This document shows positions 51,969-60,814 of a stretch of 64,000 nt of DNA, one piece after another. The position numbers were made by a program, and so were the translations under genes. How positions within the stretch are numbered: the first letter of the stretch is position 1; each line of letters starts with the position of its first letter. Origin of the DNA: JAFKKS01 sp050187875 (GTDB lineage: Bacteria; Pseudomonadota; Alphaproteobacteria; Rhizobiales; Xanthobacteraceae); the NCBI GenBank assembly GCA_050187875.1, contig JBFWXB010000021.1, forward strand, positions 13,675 to 77,674, written 5' to 3'. The notes under the pieces were generated by a model. It searched no databases, had not been told where the DNA came from, and was given only the letters and a program-made list of their open reading frames with translations.

Positions 51969-52985
51969 ATGCAGATTGGACTGATCGGATTGGGCCGCAT
52001 GGGCGGCAATATCGCCCGGCGGCTGATGCGCAACGGCCATGGCGTCGTCGCCTATGATCGCGATCAGAAAGCCGTGTCGGCCTTGAGCGCCGACGGCGCC
52101 GCCGGCGTGCCGTCGCTTGCCGACCTCATTTCAAAGCTGCCGAAGCCGCGCGCCATCTGGATCATGCTGCCGGCGGGCGACGTCACGGAAAGCACGATCC
52201 GCGAGCTATCGGCGGCGCTCGACCGCGGCGACATCATCGTCGACGGCGGCAACACTTTCTGGAAGGACGACATCCGCCGCGCGCGGGACTTGAAGCCGCG
52301 CGGCATTCATTATGTCGACGTCGGAACGAGCGGCGGCGTGTGGGGCCTCGATCGCGGCTATTGCATGATGATCGGCGGCGAGAAGGATGTCGTCGATCAT
52401 CTCGATCCGATCTTCGCCGCGTTGGCGCCGGGCCTGGGCGACATTGCGCACACGCCGCACCGCGACGGCCGCGATCCGCGCGTTGAGCGCGGCTATCTTC
52501 ACGCGGGCCCGAATGGCGCCGGACACTTCGTCAAGATGGTGCATAACGGCATCGAGTACGGTCTGATGCAGGCCTACGCCGAGGGCTTCGACATCTTGAC
52601 CAACACCGACAAGAATCCCGAGCCTGAAGCGCAGCACTTCAATCTCGATGTGGCGGAGATCGCCGAGGTCTGGCGTCGCGGCAGCGTCATCACGTCGTGG
52701 CTGCTCGACCTCACGGCGACGGCGCTGGCGCAGGATGGCAAGCTCGAGAGCTACGAGGGCTTCGTCGCGGATTCCGGCGAGGGGCGCTGGACGGTCGCCG
52801 CCGCCGTCGACCAGGCGGTGCCGGCGGAAGTGTTGACCGCCGCCCTTTTTGCGCGGTTCCGCTCGCGCCAGGAACACACCTTCGCCGAGAAGATCCTCTC
52901 GGCGATGCGCAAAGGATTCGGAGGGCATATCGAAGCCGGGCCGAAGGAGCCCGCTCAAAAAGGATTGGCGGCCAAACGCGGATGA
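51969..52985 (+). CDS. gnd: 6-phosphogluconate dehydrogenase, decarboxylating (short, GndA/YqeC type)
   Basis: The 338-residue protein starts MQIGLIGLGRMGGNIARRL and contains DGGNTFWKDD, DVGTSGGVWGL, GPNGAGHFVKMVHNGIEYG and the C-terminal all-helical domain. The short form is about 300-340 residues, against 470 for E. coli Gnd, and often prefers NAD. It makes ribulose-5-phosphate. The ATG at 51969 begins homology. It overlaps zwf by 4 bases and heads an operon with all oxidative pentose phosphate steps. Confidence 0.95.
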   Translation: MQIGLIGLGRMGGNIARRLMRNGHGVVAYDRDQKAVSALSADGAAGVPSLADLISKLPKPRAIWIMLPAGDVTESTIRELSAALDRGDIIVDGGNTFWKDDIRRARDLKPRGIHYVDVGTSGGVWGLDRGYCMMIGGEKDVVDHLDPIFAALAPGLGDIAHTPHRDGRDPRVERGYLHAGPNGAGHFVKMVHNGIEYGLMQAYAEGFDILTNTDKNPEPEAQHFNLDVAEIAEVWRRGSVITSWLLDLTATALAQDGKLESYEGFVADSGEGRWTVAAAVDQAVPAEVLTAALFARFRSRQEHTFAEKILSAMRKGFGGHIEAGPKEPAQKGLAAKRG

Positions 52986-54502
52986 ACTTTTCTCCCAAAG
53001 CCAGAAAGTCGCGGCCGGCGGACCCTTGTAGCTTCGTGATCTTCGGCGTGACCGGAGATCTCACGCATCGCTTGCTCTTGCCGGCGCTTTACAATCTCGC
53101 GGCCTCCGACCTCCTGCCGAAAGAGTTCGCCATCATTGGCGTTGCCCGCAGCGAAATGTCAGCCGACGCCCTTCGCGCGGATTTGCGCAACGGCCTCGAT
53201 AAATTCGCGACGCGGCCGGTGGAAGCGGCGACGGCTGAACGTCTGTTCGCGCATGTGAGCTTCGTCGCAGGCGAGGCGGACGACCCGAAGACATACGAGC
53301 GGCTGGGAAGCGAGCTTGAGAAGATCGAGAAAAAGATTCCGACGAAGGGCAATCGCCTTTTCTACCTCGCAACGCCGCCGGCGGCTTTCGCTCCGATCGG
53401 CCGCAGTCTCGGCGAATCCGGGCTTGCACGCGAGGAGAATGGCGCGTGGCGCCGCGTCATCATCGAGAAGCCGTTCGGCACCGATCTTGCGTCTGCGCAA
53501 GCGCTCAATCGCGCGCTGCGGCAGGTGCTCGACGAGCATCAGATCTATCGTATCGATCATTACCTCGGAAAGGAGACGGTGCAGAACCTGCTTGTTCTGC
53601 GCTTCGCCAATGGGCTGTTCGAGCCGATCTGGAACCGCAACCACATCGACCATGTGCAGATCACGGTGGCGGAGAGCATCGATGTCGGCCGCCGCGGCAA
53701 GTTTTACGACGCGACCGGGGCGTTGCGCGACATGGTGCCGAATCATCTCTTCCAGCTCCTCTCGCTGATCGCGATGGAGCCGCCGTCGCGCTTCGAAGCG
53801 AAGTTCGTGCGCTCGGAGAAGGCGGATGTGCTCGACGCGATCCAGATGCTGAGTGAGAAGGAAGCGCTGCGCAACTCGGTGCGCGGGCAATACGCTTCGG
53901 GGCAAGTCAACGGTAAACACATCGACGCCTATCGCGATGCGCCAGGCGTGCGTCCCGGCAGCACGACCGAGACCTACGTCGCGCTCAAGCTGCTCATCGA
54001 CAATTGGCGCTGGGCCGGCGTGCCCTTCTATCTGCGGACCGGGAAAGTGCTGAACGCGCGTCTGACCGAGGTGGCGATCAAGTTCAAGCAGGCGCCGTTT
54101 GCGATGTTCCGCGACATGCCGATCGACACGCTGGCGCCGAATTTCCTCGTCGCACGGATTCAGCCTGAGGAATGTATCGCGCTGCAGTTCAACGCCAAGG
54201 TGCCGGGCCCATCGATCTCGATCGACGGCGTCGGCATGACGTTTCGTTACCAAGATTACTTCGCAGCGACGCCGAGCACCGGTTATGAGACGCTGATCTA
54301 CGATTGCATGATCGGCGATGCCATCCTCTTTCAGCGCGCCGACGGCATCGAGGCGGGGTGGCGCGTCGTTGAGCCTTTCCTCCAGGCATGGAAGCATGCT
54401 GACGCGAACGGCCTCGACCTCTATGCCGCGGGGACGTCCGGACCGAAGGAGGCCGACGCGCTCATCGAACGCGACGGCCGCGAATGGCGGCCGATCGCGT
54501 GA
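52982..54502 (+). CDS. zwf: Glucose-6-phosphate 1-dehydrogenase
   Basis: The 506-residue protein has the NADP motif FVIFGVTGDLTHRLLLPAL, the signature RIDHYLGKETVQNLLVLRFA with the catalytic His region, and conserved EKPFGTDL. It oxidises glucose-6-phosphate to the lactone that the next gene product opens. ATG 52982 overlaps the gnd stop as ATGA. Confidence 0.97.
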   Translation: MNFSPKARKSRPADPCSFVIFGVTGDLTHRLLLPALYNLAASDLLPKEFAIIGVARSEMSADALRADLRNGLDKFATRPVEAATAERLFAHVSFVAGEADDPKTYERLGSELEKIEKKIPTKGNRLFYLATPPAAFAPIGRSLGESGLAREENGAWRRVIIEKPFGTDLASAQALNRALRQVLDEHQIYRIDHYLGKETVQNLLVLRFANGLFEPIWNRNHIDHVQITVAESIDVGRRGKFYDATGALRDMVPNHLFQLLSLIAMEPPSRFEAKFVRSEKADVLDAIQMLSEKEALRNSVRGQYASGQVNGKHIDAYRDAPGVRPGSTTETYVALKLLIDNWRWAGVPFYLRTGKVLNARLTEVAIKFKQAPFAMFRDMPIDTLAPNFLVARIQPEECIALQFNAKVPGPSISIDGVGMTFRYQDYFAATPSTGYETLIYDCMIGDAILFQRADGIEAGWRVVEPFLQAWKHADANGLDLYAAGTSGPKEADALIERDGREWRPIA

Positions 54503-55236
54503 GCGCCGAAAAGCAGGAAGGCCGGCAGATCATTGTCGCGCCCGACGCCCAGGGCGTTGCCGACATCGCAGCGGACCGATTGCTGAGCCGACTGACCGGT
54601 GACCGCCCGAGATGTGCGGTATGCCTCACCGGCGGCTCGGGCCCGCTCGCGCTTTTCGATCGGCTGGCCGCGGCGCCTTATCGCGATGCGATTCCCTGGG
54701 CGCGCGTGCATTGGTTCATCGGCGACGAGCGCTTCGTGCCGGCTGACGATCCGCGCAATAATATGCGCGCGGCGCGGCGCGCTTTTCTCGACACGCTGGC
54801 GCCGCCAGAGAATATCCACCCGATCGACACGTCCGCGCCTAACCCTGACGTAGCCGCGCGCCTCTACGAGCAAATGCTGCAGGATTTTTATGGCGCACCG
54901 CGGCTCGATCCAGTGCGCCCGCTCTTCGATCTCGTGCTGATGGGCCTCGGCAGCGATGGCCACACCGCCTCGCTCTTTCCCGGAAGCCAAGCCCTCGACG
55001 AGCGCCACCGCTGGGTCGTCGGGGTCGAGCACGCAGGGCTCGAGCCCTTCGTTCCGCGTGTGACACTCACGTTGCCCGCGCTTGCCTCGACACGGGAGAT
55101 GCTTTTCCTCGTTAGCGGCGCCGGCAAGCGTGCTATCCTCGCGCGCGTCTTGACGGGTGACGTTCTGCCCGCGTCCCGTGCTTATTCTGATGGTGCCTTG
55201 ATTTGGCTGGTCGACCGTGCGGCCGCCCCGGATTGA
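54499..55236 (+). CDS. pgl: 6-phosphogluconolactonase
   Basis: The 245-residue protein shows CLTGGSGPLALFDRL, WFIGDERFVPADDPRNN and GLGSDGHTASLFPGS, the DevB/Pgl signatures. It hydrolyses 6-phosphogluconolactone. GTG 54499 overlaps the zwf stop as GTGA; an in-frame ATG at 54484 is an alternative with a longer overlap. Confidence 0.96.
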   Translation: MSAEKQEGRQIIVAPDAQGVADIAADRLLSRLTGDRPRCAVCLTGGSGPLALFDRLAAAPYRDAIPWARVHWFIGDERFVPADDPRNNMRAARRAFLDTLAPPENIHPIDTSAPNPDVAARLYEQMLQDFYGAPRLDPVRPLFDLVLMGLGSDGHTASLFPGSQALDERHRWVVGVEHAGLEPFVPRVTLTLPALASTREMLFLVSGAGKRAILARVLTGDVLPASRAYSDGALIWLVDRAAAPD

Positions 55237-55241
55237 TCGAC

Positions 55242-55793
55242 ATGCCAGCTAGCTCTCCTTCGGTCGATCCCTCCGTGCTCGTCGTCATGGGCGTGTCGGG
55301 CTCGGGAAAGACGACGATCGGAACGAAGCTTGCGGAGCGGCTGCATTGGCCTTGCGCGGACGGCGACGAATTCCATCCGCAAGCGAACATCGACAAGATG
55401 CATTCAGGGCATCCGCTGACCGACGAGGATCGCTGGCCGTGGCTGCGCGCCATCGCCGCCTATATCGACGGACTCTGCGCCAAAGGGGAGTGCGCGGTCA
55501 TCACCTGCTCGGCGCTCAAGCGCGCCTACCGCGATATTTTGATCGGCGATCGCGCAGACGTGCGGCTTGTCTATCTGAAAGGGGAGCGTGATCTCATTGC
55601 GAAGCGCCTCGCGTCGCGGCACGGGCACTTCATGCCGCCGGAGCTTCTCGAGAGCCAGTTCGCCGCGCTCGAGCCGCCGGCCGATGACGAGCATCCGATC
55701 GTCGTGTCGATCGACGCCACGCCGGACGCGATTGTCGATGCCATCGTCGAAGCGTTGCCACAAGCCGCGTCGCTGCCGGCCGCCGGAGGTTGA
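55242..55793 (+). CDS. gntK: Gluconokinase
   Basis: The 183-residue protein has a P-loop MGVSGSGKTTIG, then DGDEFHPQANIDKM, DEDRWPWL, and CSALKRAYRD, all typical of GntK. It phosphorylates gluconate to 6-phosphogluconate, feeding the gnd product encoded in the same operon. ATG 55242 lies 5 bases after the pgl stop; an earlier in-frame ATG at 55203 overlaps pgl. Confidence 0.95.
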   Translation: MPASSPSVDPSVLVVMGVSGSGKTTIGTKLAERLHWPCADGDEFHPQANIDKMHSGHPLTDEDRWPWLRAIAAYIDGLCAKGECAVITCSALKRAYRDILIGDRADVRLVYLKGERDLIAKRLASRHGHFMPPELLESQFAALEPPADDEHPIVVSIDATPDAIVDAIVEALPQAASLPAAGG

Positions 55794-55796
55794 GGC

Positions 55797-56648
55797 GTGG
55801 CGCCGCGCATTTCGCTTGTCGTCTCCGATGTCGACGGGACGTTGGTCACGCCCGACAAGCGGCTCACCAACCGTTCGGCGCAGGCCGTGGCGAAACTCGC
55901 CGCGCAGGGCATCAAATTCACTATTACGAGCAGCCGCCCGCCTTTCGGCGTGCGGATGTTGATTGCGCCGTTGGCTCTGAAGTTGCCGATTGGCGCGTTC
56001 AACGGCGGATGCGTGGTCGATCCGGCGTTGAACGTTATCGAGCGCCATTTCATTCCGGAGGACGCGGCGCGCAAAGCAATCGATCTCTTCGAAGCACGCG
56101 GCATCGACGTCTGGCTCTTCACGGCGGACGCCTGGCTCCTGCGCGACGGCGACGGCGCCAATGTCGAGCGCGAGCGCAACACGGTTCAGGCTTCGCCCGT
56201 GATTGTCGAGAGCTATGCGGCGGATATGGGCCGCGCCATAAAGATCGTCGGCGTCAGCAATGATTTCGATCAGCTCGCGCAGTGCGAAGGCGAGGTGCGC
56301 GCCGTCCTTGGGAGCAGCGCGTCCGCCTCGCGCTCGCAGCGTTATTATCTCGATGTCACGCCGCCGGGCATAGACAAAGGAACATTCGTCGCCGGCGTCG
56401 CGGCGCGGCTTAGCATCCCTCGCGAGGAGATTGTGGTCATCGGCGACATGGATAACGATCTGCCAATGTTCGCCACGAGCGGGCTGTCGATCGCGATGGG
56501 CAATGCGCAGAACCACGTCAAGGCCCAGGCGAATTATTCGACGACGTCGAATGCGGACGATGGTTTTGCCGACGCCATCGAACGCTTCGTGCTACCAGCG
56601 ACCGCACCGAACACAAGCAAATTCAAGGATGATGGATTGAACTCATGA
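55797..56648 (+). CDS. HAD-IIB family hydrolase (Cof-type phosphatase)
   Basis: The 283-residue protein has the HAD motif I VVSDVDGTLVTPDKR, motif II TSSRPP, a C2b cap, and motif IV VVIGDMDNDLPMF. Cof-type phosphatases dephosphorylate sugar phosphates or cofactors; in this operon a sugar phosphate is likely. The start is GTG 55797, 3 bases after the gntK stop. It overlaps the next gene by 4 bases. Confidence 0.92.
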   Translation: MAPRISLVVSDVDGTLVTPDKRLTNRSAQAVAKLAAQGIKFTITSSRPPFGVRMLIAPLALKLPIGAFNGGCVVDPALNVIERHFIPEDAARKAIDLFEARGIDVWLFTADAWLLRDGDGANVERERNTVQASPVIVESYAADMGRAIKIVGVSNDFDQLAQCEGEVRAVLGSSASASRSQRYYLDVTPPGIDKGTFVAGVAARLSIPREEIVVIGDMDNDLPMFATSGLSIAMGNAQNHVKAQANYSTTSNADDGFADAIERFVLPATAPNTSKFKDDGLNS

Positions 56649-57760
56649 ATCGCGCCCCTGCCGAGATCGGCGATCCGATCAGTGACGTTGAAACGCCCGC
56701 CCTCGTCATCGACCTCGATGCACTCGACCGCAACATCGCGAAGATGGCGGAGCATGCGCGCGTCGCGGGCGTGCGGCTGCGCCCGCATGCGAAGACGCAC
56801 AAGTCGCCCGCCATCGCGCGCCGCCAGATCGCGCAGGGCGCCATCGGCCAATGCGTGCAAAAAGTCGGCGAGGCGGAGGCGCTCGTTGCCGGCGGCATCA
56901 AGGACATTCTGGTGAGCAATCAGGTCGTCGGTGAGAAAAAGCTGCGGCGCTTGGCGGCGCTCGCCGCCGACGCGACGGTTGCGCTTTGTTTCGATGCGCC
57001 GGAGCAAATCGACGCGATGGCGGCCGTCGCACGTGAATTCGGCGTCGAGGTCGGCGGGCTTGTCGAGATCGACGTCGGCTCCGGACGTTGCGGCGTCGAG
57101 CCGGGCAAAGCTGCAGCGAGCCTCGCCAAGCGGATCGCCGATGCTTCGCATCTGAAGTTCCGTGGCCTGCAGGCGTATCACGGTCGCGCGCAGCACCTCG
57201 CGACCTATCAGGAGCGCACGCAGGCCATCGCCTCGGCCGTCGACGCCGTGCGCGAAACACTCGACGCGCTCGCGCCTTCGACCCTGGTCTGCGAGATCAT
57301 TGGCGGGGCCGGCACCGGCACCTTCGCCATCGAGGCGGCAAGCGGCGTCTATAACGAGCTGCAGGCCGGCTCGTATGTGTTCATGGACACCGAATATGCG
57401 CAGATCAGGAACCAGGCCGGCGAGGGCTATAGCGAGTTCGAGCACAGCCTGTTCGTCCTCGCCTCGGTGATGAGCGTGGCGGGGCGCGACCATGTCGTCG
57501 TCGATGCCGGCCTGAAGGCGATGAGCGCCGAGAAGGGGTTGCCTTGGGTTTGGAGGCGTGAGGGCGCGAGCGCGACCGGCATTTCCGACGAGCATACGAA
57601 GATCGCCTTCGGCGCCTCACGGCCGAAGCTTGGCGAGCAGATCTGGCTGATCCCGGGCCACTGCGATCCGACCGTCAATCTCCACGATTGGTATGTCGGC
57701 GTCCGCAACGGCCGCGTCGAGGCGCTGTGGCCGATCGCTGCGCGAGGCGCGGTGATCTGA
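56645..57760 (+). CDS. DSD1 family PLP-dependent enzyme (D-threonine aldolase/D-serine dehydratase-like)
   Basis: The 371-residue protein is a fold-type III PLP enzyme: RPHAKTHKSPAIARRQ carries the PLP lysine, LVEIDVGSGRCGV and the metal-binding PGHCDPTVN (His and Cys) are the DSD1-family features. Members cleave D-threonine or 3-hydroxyaspartate or dehydrate D-serine. ATG 56645 overlaps the HAD gene stop as ATGA. Its link to the sugar-acid operon is unclear. Confidence 0.92.
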   Translation: MNRAPAEIGDPISDVETPALVIDLDALDRNIAKMAEHARVAGVRLRPHAKTHKSPAIARRQIAQGAIGQCVQKVGEAEALVAGGIKDILVSNQVVGEKKLRRLAALAADATVALCFDAPEQIDAMAAVAREFGVEVGGLVEIDVGSGRCGVEPGKAAASLAKRIADASHLKFRGLQAYHGRAQHLATYQERTQAIASAVDAVRETLDALAPSTLVCEIIGGAGTGTFAIEAASGVYNELQAGSYVFMDTEYAQIRNQAGEGYSEFEHSLFVLASVMSVAGRDHVVVDAGLKAMSAEKGLPWVWRREGASATGISDEHTKIAFGASRPKLGEQIWLIPGHCDPTVNLHDWYVGVRNGRVEALWPIAARGAVI

Positions 57761-57782
57761 CCGCCGCCGCGTGCGAGGCGGC

Positions 57783-59228
57783 TCACTCTGCCGCTGCGGC
57801 CACCGCGTCAGCCGCCGCGATGGACGGCGAAAGGTAAGCCCCCTGGCGCAGCAATTCGCGCTGGATCGCGCGCGGGTCGAGCGCCCGCGGTTGCAGCGAT
57901 GCATTCGCCGCCAGCGCCGCGGCAACGCCCGCCGCTTGGCCGGTCATCCAGCACTGCGGAATTTCGCGCAGGAAAGAATGCGAGCTCGCGTCGCATGCGA
58001 CGTGGCGACCGGCGCCGAGCGCGCCGTCGAGTCCCATCGGTATGAGCGAGCCATAAGGGACCGAGATGTTTTTCCATTTCGGCGCGAGCGACGTCGAGAC
58101 GCCGATCTCGTCGTCCCAGACTGTCCCTTCGTCCCATTGCGCGCGTGTGACCTTCCGCGTTGCGGCGAAGCGGCGGCTATGCCGCACGCCGACCTGCGGC
58201 GCGCCGAGGAGGAGATACGCGTTCTCGAATCCAGGCGCGGTAGCGCGATAGATTTCGAGATGCCCCACGGCGAGCGCGCGCGAGCGGATTTCGACCTCGG
58301 TCAAGTCTTCGACGTCGATTGCGCTGTAGCCGGAGAGGCGCGGTCCCATGAAAAGCGCGATGTCGGGCCGCCAGGAGAAGAACGGCTTCTCGAAAAACTG
58401 GAGCTTGTCGCGGCCGCGCTGCATGAAATCCGCAAAGCCCTGCTTGTCGTCGCGCCGGAACGCCGTCCAGCGCTCCATATCGACGCCGCCGAGGAGGAAT
58501 GCGGTGTTGATGCAATGATGGATGTCGGATGTGTCGATGTCTGAATCCGAAGCGACGCCGGCACGCGCAAGAAGGTCGGCATCGCCCGTCGTGTCGACAA
58601 CCACTTTGGCGAGGATGGCGTGGCGGCCTTCCTTGCTCTCGAAGATGGCGCCGCGCAGGCGATTGTCTTCGACGATAGGCTGAACCGCCCAGGCATGCAG
58701 CGTGAGCTTCACCTTGTTCTCGAGCAGCATGCGCATCGAGTAGGTTTTGAGCGCTTCCGGATCGATGGTGGGCGACCAGGTCACGGTGTTTTGGAACGCG
58801 GCGGTACGATACGCCCAATAGTCCACCGTGGCGGCATCCTTGGCGCCCCACGCCGCGCGCGGCGGCCCCATCACCGCATCCTTCGGCAAGCGGTCCAGAA
58901 TGTCGCGCGCGAAGCCCGCGATCACCTGCTTGCCGCTCCAGTCCGTCATGCGGTCGATCCAGATGACAAGCCCGCCGGTCGAGAGGCCGCCGAGATGGTT
59001 GTAGCGCTCAACGAGCATGACATCGGCGCCGAGCTTCGCGGCGGACACCGCGGCCGCAGTGCCGGCAGGTCCGCCGCCAACCACCAGCACGTCCGTTTCC
59101 GCAAAGACCGGGATCTCGCGGGCCGCTTCGCGATAGGTTGCGGCGGGCCGTTCGCGACGCCTGCGCGCGTCTGCGCCGCCGAAAATCTCGAGACCTTGTT
59201 CTTCATTGATGATGTTCGTCCCGGACAT
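57783..59228 (-). CDS. FAD-dependent oxidoreductase (FAD_oxidored family)
   Basis: The 481-residue protein has an FAD-binding GGGPAGTAAAVSAAKLGADV, then ERYNHLGGLSTGGLV (typical of the family that sits with tricarboxylate or sugar-acid genes), VVDTTGDADLLARAG and a C-terminal CDASSHSFLREIPQCW. The substrate is unknown. It is convergent with the DSD1 gene (22 bases apart) and transcribed away from the sulfur module. ATG 59228 is chosen; the frame continues upstream without homology. Confidence 0.9.
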   Translation of the reverse strand: MSGTNIINEEQGLEIFGGADARRRRERPAATYREAAREIPVFAETDVLVVGGGPAGTAAAVSAAKLGADVMLVERYNHLGGLSTGGLVIWIDRMTDWSGKQVIAGFARDILDRLPKDAVMGPPRAAWGAKDAATVDYWAYRTAAFQNTVTWSPTIDPEALKTYSMRMLLENKVKLTLHAWAVQPIVEDNRLRGAIFESKEGRHAILAKVVVDTTGDADLLARAGVASDSDIDTSDIHHCINTAFLLGGVDMERWTAFRRDDKQGFADFMQRGRDKLQFFEKPFFSWRPDIALFMGPRLSGYSAIDVEDLTEVEIRSRALAVGHLEIYRATAPGFENAYLLLGAPQVGVRHSRRFAATRKVTRAQWDEGTVWDDEIGVSTSLAPKWKNISVPYGSLIPMGLDGALGAGRHVACDASSHSFLREIPQCWMTGQAAGVAAALAANASLQPRALDPRAIQRELLRQGAYLSPSIAAADAVAAAAE

Positions 59229-59413
59229 TGGTCCTCCAAGCCGGCAGCGGGGCCCGGCGTTCAATCCGCATGGTCGCACCGAGCTTCGCAATCGTTGGCG
59301 GCTATTGCAATTGCAGATTCAGCAGAGACAGAATGCGCGACGCAAGGCCGCTCCCGAAACGCTTTCGAGATCGGGCGAAGTGGCGCATACAAGGCATTGG
59401 TGGAGGCGCTGAT

Positions 59414-59857
59414 ATGGATTCCGTGCGCGTCAACGAAAAGCTGGCGGTGTCGAAGCAACCGGAGCTCACGTCGTTCTCCAAATTCGCGACAGACGGCTTC
59501 AAGGGCATCGTGAATAATCGCCCCGACGGGGAGGACGCGGCGCAACCAGGCTCGGCAGCGGAAAAGGCGGCCGCGGACAAGGCCGGCCTTGCCTACGCGC
59601 ATGTACCGGTCAGCAGCGCGACGATCACCGAAATCGATGTGATCAGCTTCCAGAAGGCGCTCGCTGCCGTTGATGGTCCGGTGCTCGCGCATTGCAAGGG
59701 CGGGACGCGCTCGTTGACGTTATGGGTGCTGGGTGAGGTGCTCGACGGACGCATGCGCGCCGAGCAGGTTCGCGCCTTCGGCGAGCAGCGCGGCTTCGAC
59801 CTGCGCGGCGCAGAGACTTGGCTCGCGCAGCGCGCGGCCGGCGGGCAAAAGCCGTGA
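59414..59857 (+). CDS. TIGR01244-type sulfur transferase/phosphatase-like protein (DUF442)
   Basis: The 147-residue protein has VNEKLAVSKQPELTSFSKFA, a GIVNNRPDGED loop and the active-site HCKGGTRSLTLW with its cysteine, features of the DUF442/TIGR01244 family. In many bacteria this domain is fused or adjacent to a persulfide-dioxygenase-like metallo-beta-lactamase, as here. ATG 59414 begins the homology. Confidence 0.9.
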   Translation: MDSVRVNEKLAVSKQPELTSFSKFATDGFKGIVNNRPDGEDAAQPGSAAEKAAADKAGLAYAHVPVSSATITEIDVISFQKALAAVDGPVLAHCKGGTRSLTLWVLGEVLDGRMRAEQVRAFGEQRGFDLRGAETWLAQRAAGGQKP

Positions 59858-60768
59858 CGGAGGTCAGGCAGGAGATCGCTCCGGGTGCATCGACGGCGTG
59901 CGCGGATGTCAAAGCCTTCTACGATCCACGCACGTTCAGTATTCAATACGTCGTCACCGACCCGAGCACGAAAATCTGCGCGATCATCGATCCCGTTCTC
60001 GATTTCGACGAGAAATCGGGAAGCACGGCCACCACCAGCGCCGACGCGATCCTCGCCGACGTCGCGCAACGGGGCCTGCGTGTCGCCTGGATTCTCGACA
60101 CACATCCGCATGCGGACCATTTCTCCGCCGCCCATTATCTGCGCGAAAAGACGGGCGCGCCCAAAGCCATCGGCGAGCGCATCGTCGACGTGCAGAAGCT
60201 CTGGAAGGACATCTACAATCTTCCCGGCATCCCGGCCGACGGCTCGCAATGGGACAAGCTTTTCGCCGCCGGCGAGCGCTTCGCCATCGGCAATCTCGAA
60301 GCGCGCGTGATGTTTTCGCCGGGGCACACGCTCGCTTCGGTGACGTATGTCATCGGCGATGCGGCCTTTGTGCACGACACGCTGTTCATGCCGGATGGCG
60401 GCACCGCGCGCGCTGATTTTCCCGGCGGCAGCGCGTCACGACTGTGGGACTCGATCGCGGCTATTCTCGCGCTTCCCGACGGCACGCGCGTCTTCACCGG
60501 CCACGATTATCAGCCGGGCGGGCGCGCGCCGAAGTGGGAGAGCACCGTCGCGGAACAGAAGCGCAGCAACATCCACATCGCGGGCAAGGACAAGGCGTCG
60601 TTCGTCGAATTGCGCGAACGTCGCGACCGCTCGCTGGCGATGCCGCGCCTGATCCTTCACGCGCTGCAGGTCAACATTCAGGGCGGGAAGCTGCCGGAGC
60701 CGGAGCAGAACGGCCGGCGCTACCTCAAATTTCCTCTGGATGCGCTCGGCGAAAAGCCGTGGAGCTAG
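59854..60768 (+). CDS. MBL-fold metallo-hydrolase (persulfide dioxygenase/Blh-like)
   Basis: The 304-residue protein has the metal motif THPHADHFSA, a second His in SPGHTLAS, an Asp in VHDTLFMPD and the late GHDYQPGGR. FYDPRTFSIQYVVTDP at the start is typical of the Blh/ETHE1-like group that oxidises glutathione persulfide. GTG 59854 overlaps the upstream stop as GTGA. Together the pair should handle sulfide or persulfide. Confidence 0.93.
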   Translation: MTEVRQEIAPGASTACADVKAFYDPRTFSIQYVVTDPSTKICAIIDPVLDFDEKSGSTATTSADAILADVAQRGLRVAWILDTHPHADHFSAAHYLREKTGAPKAIGERIVDVQKLWKDIYNLPGIPADGSQWDKLFAAGERFAIGNLEARVMFSPGHTLASVTYVIGDAAFVHDTLFMPDGGTARADFPGGSASRLWDSIAAILALPDGTRVFTGHDYQPGGRAPKWESTVAEQKRSNIHIAGKDKASFVELRERRDRSLAMPRLILHALQVNIQGGKLPEPEQNGRRYLKFPLDALGEKPWS

Positions 60769-60814
60769 GCGGCTGGATCGAAAATGGAGCGCTCGCCTCG
60801 GGTCGATCTTGAGA

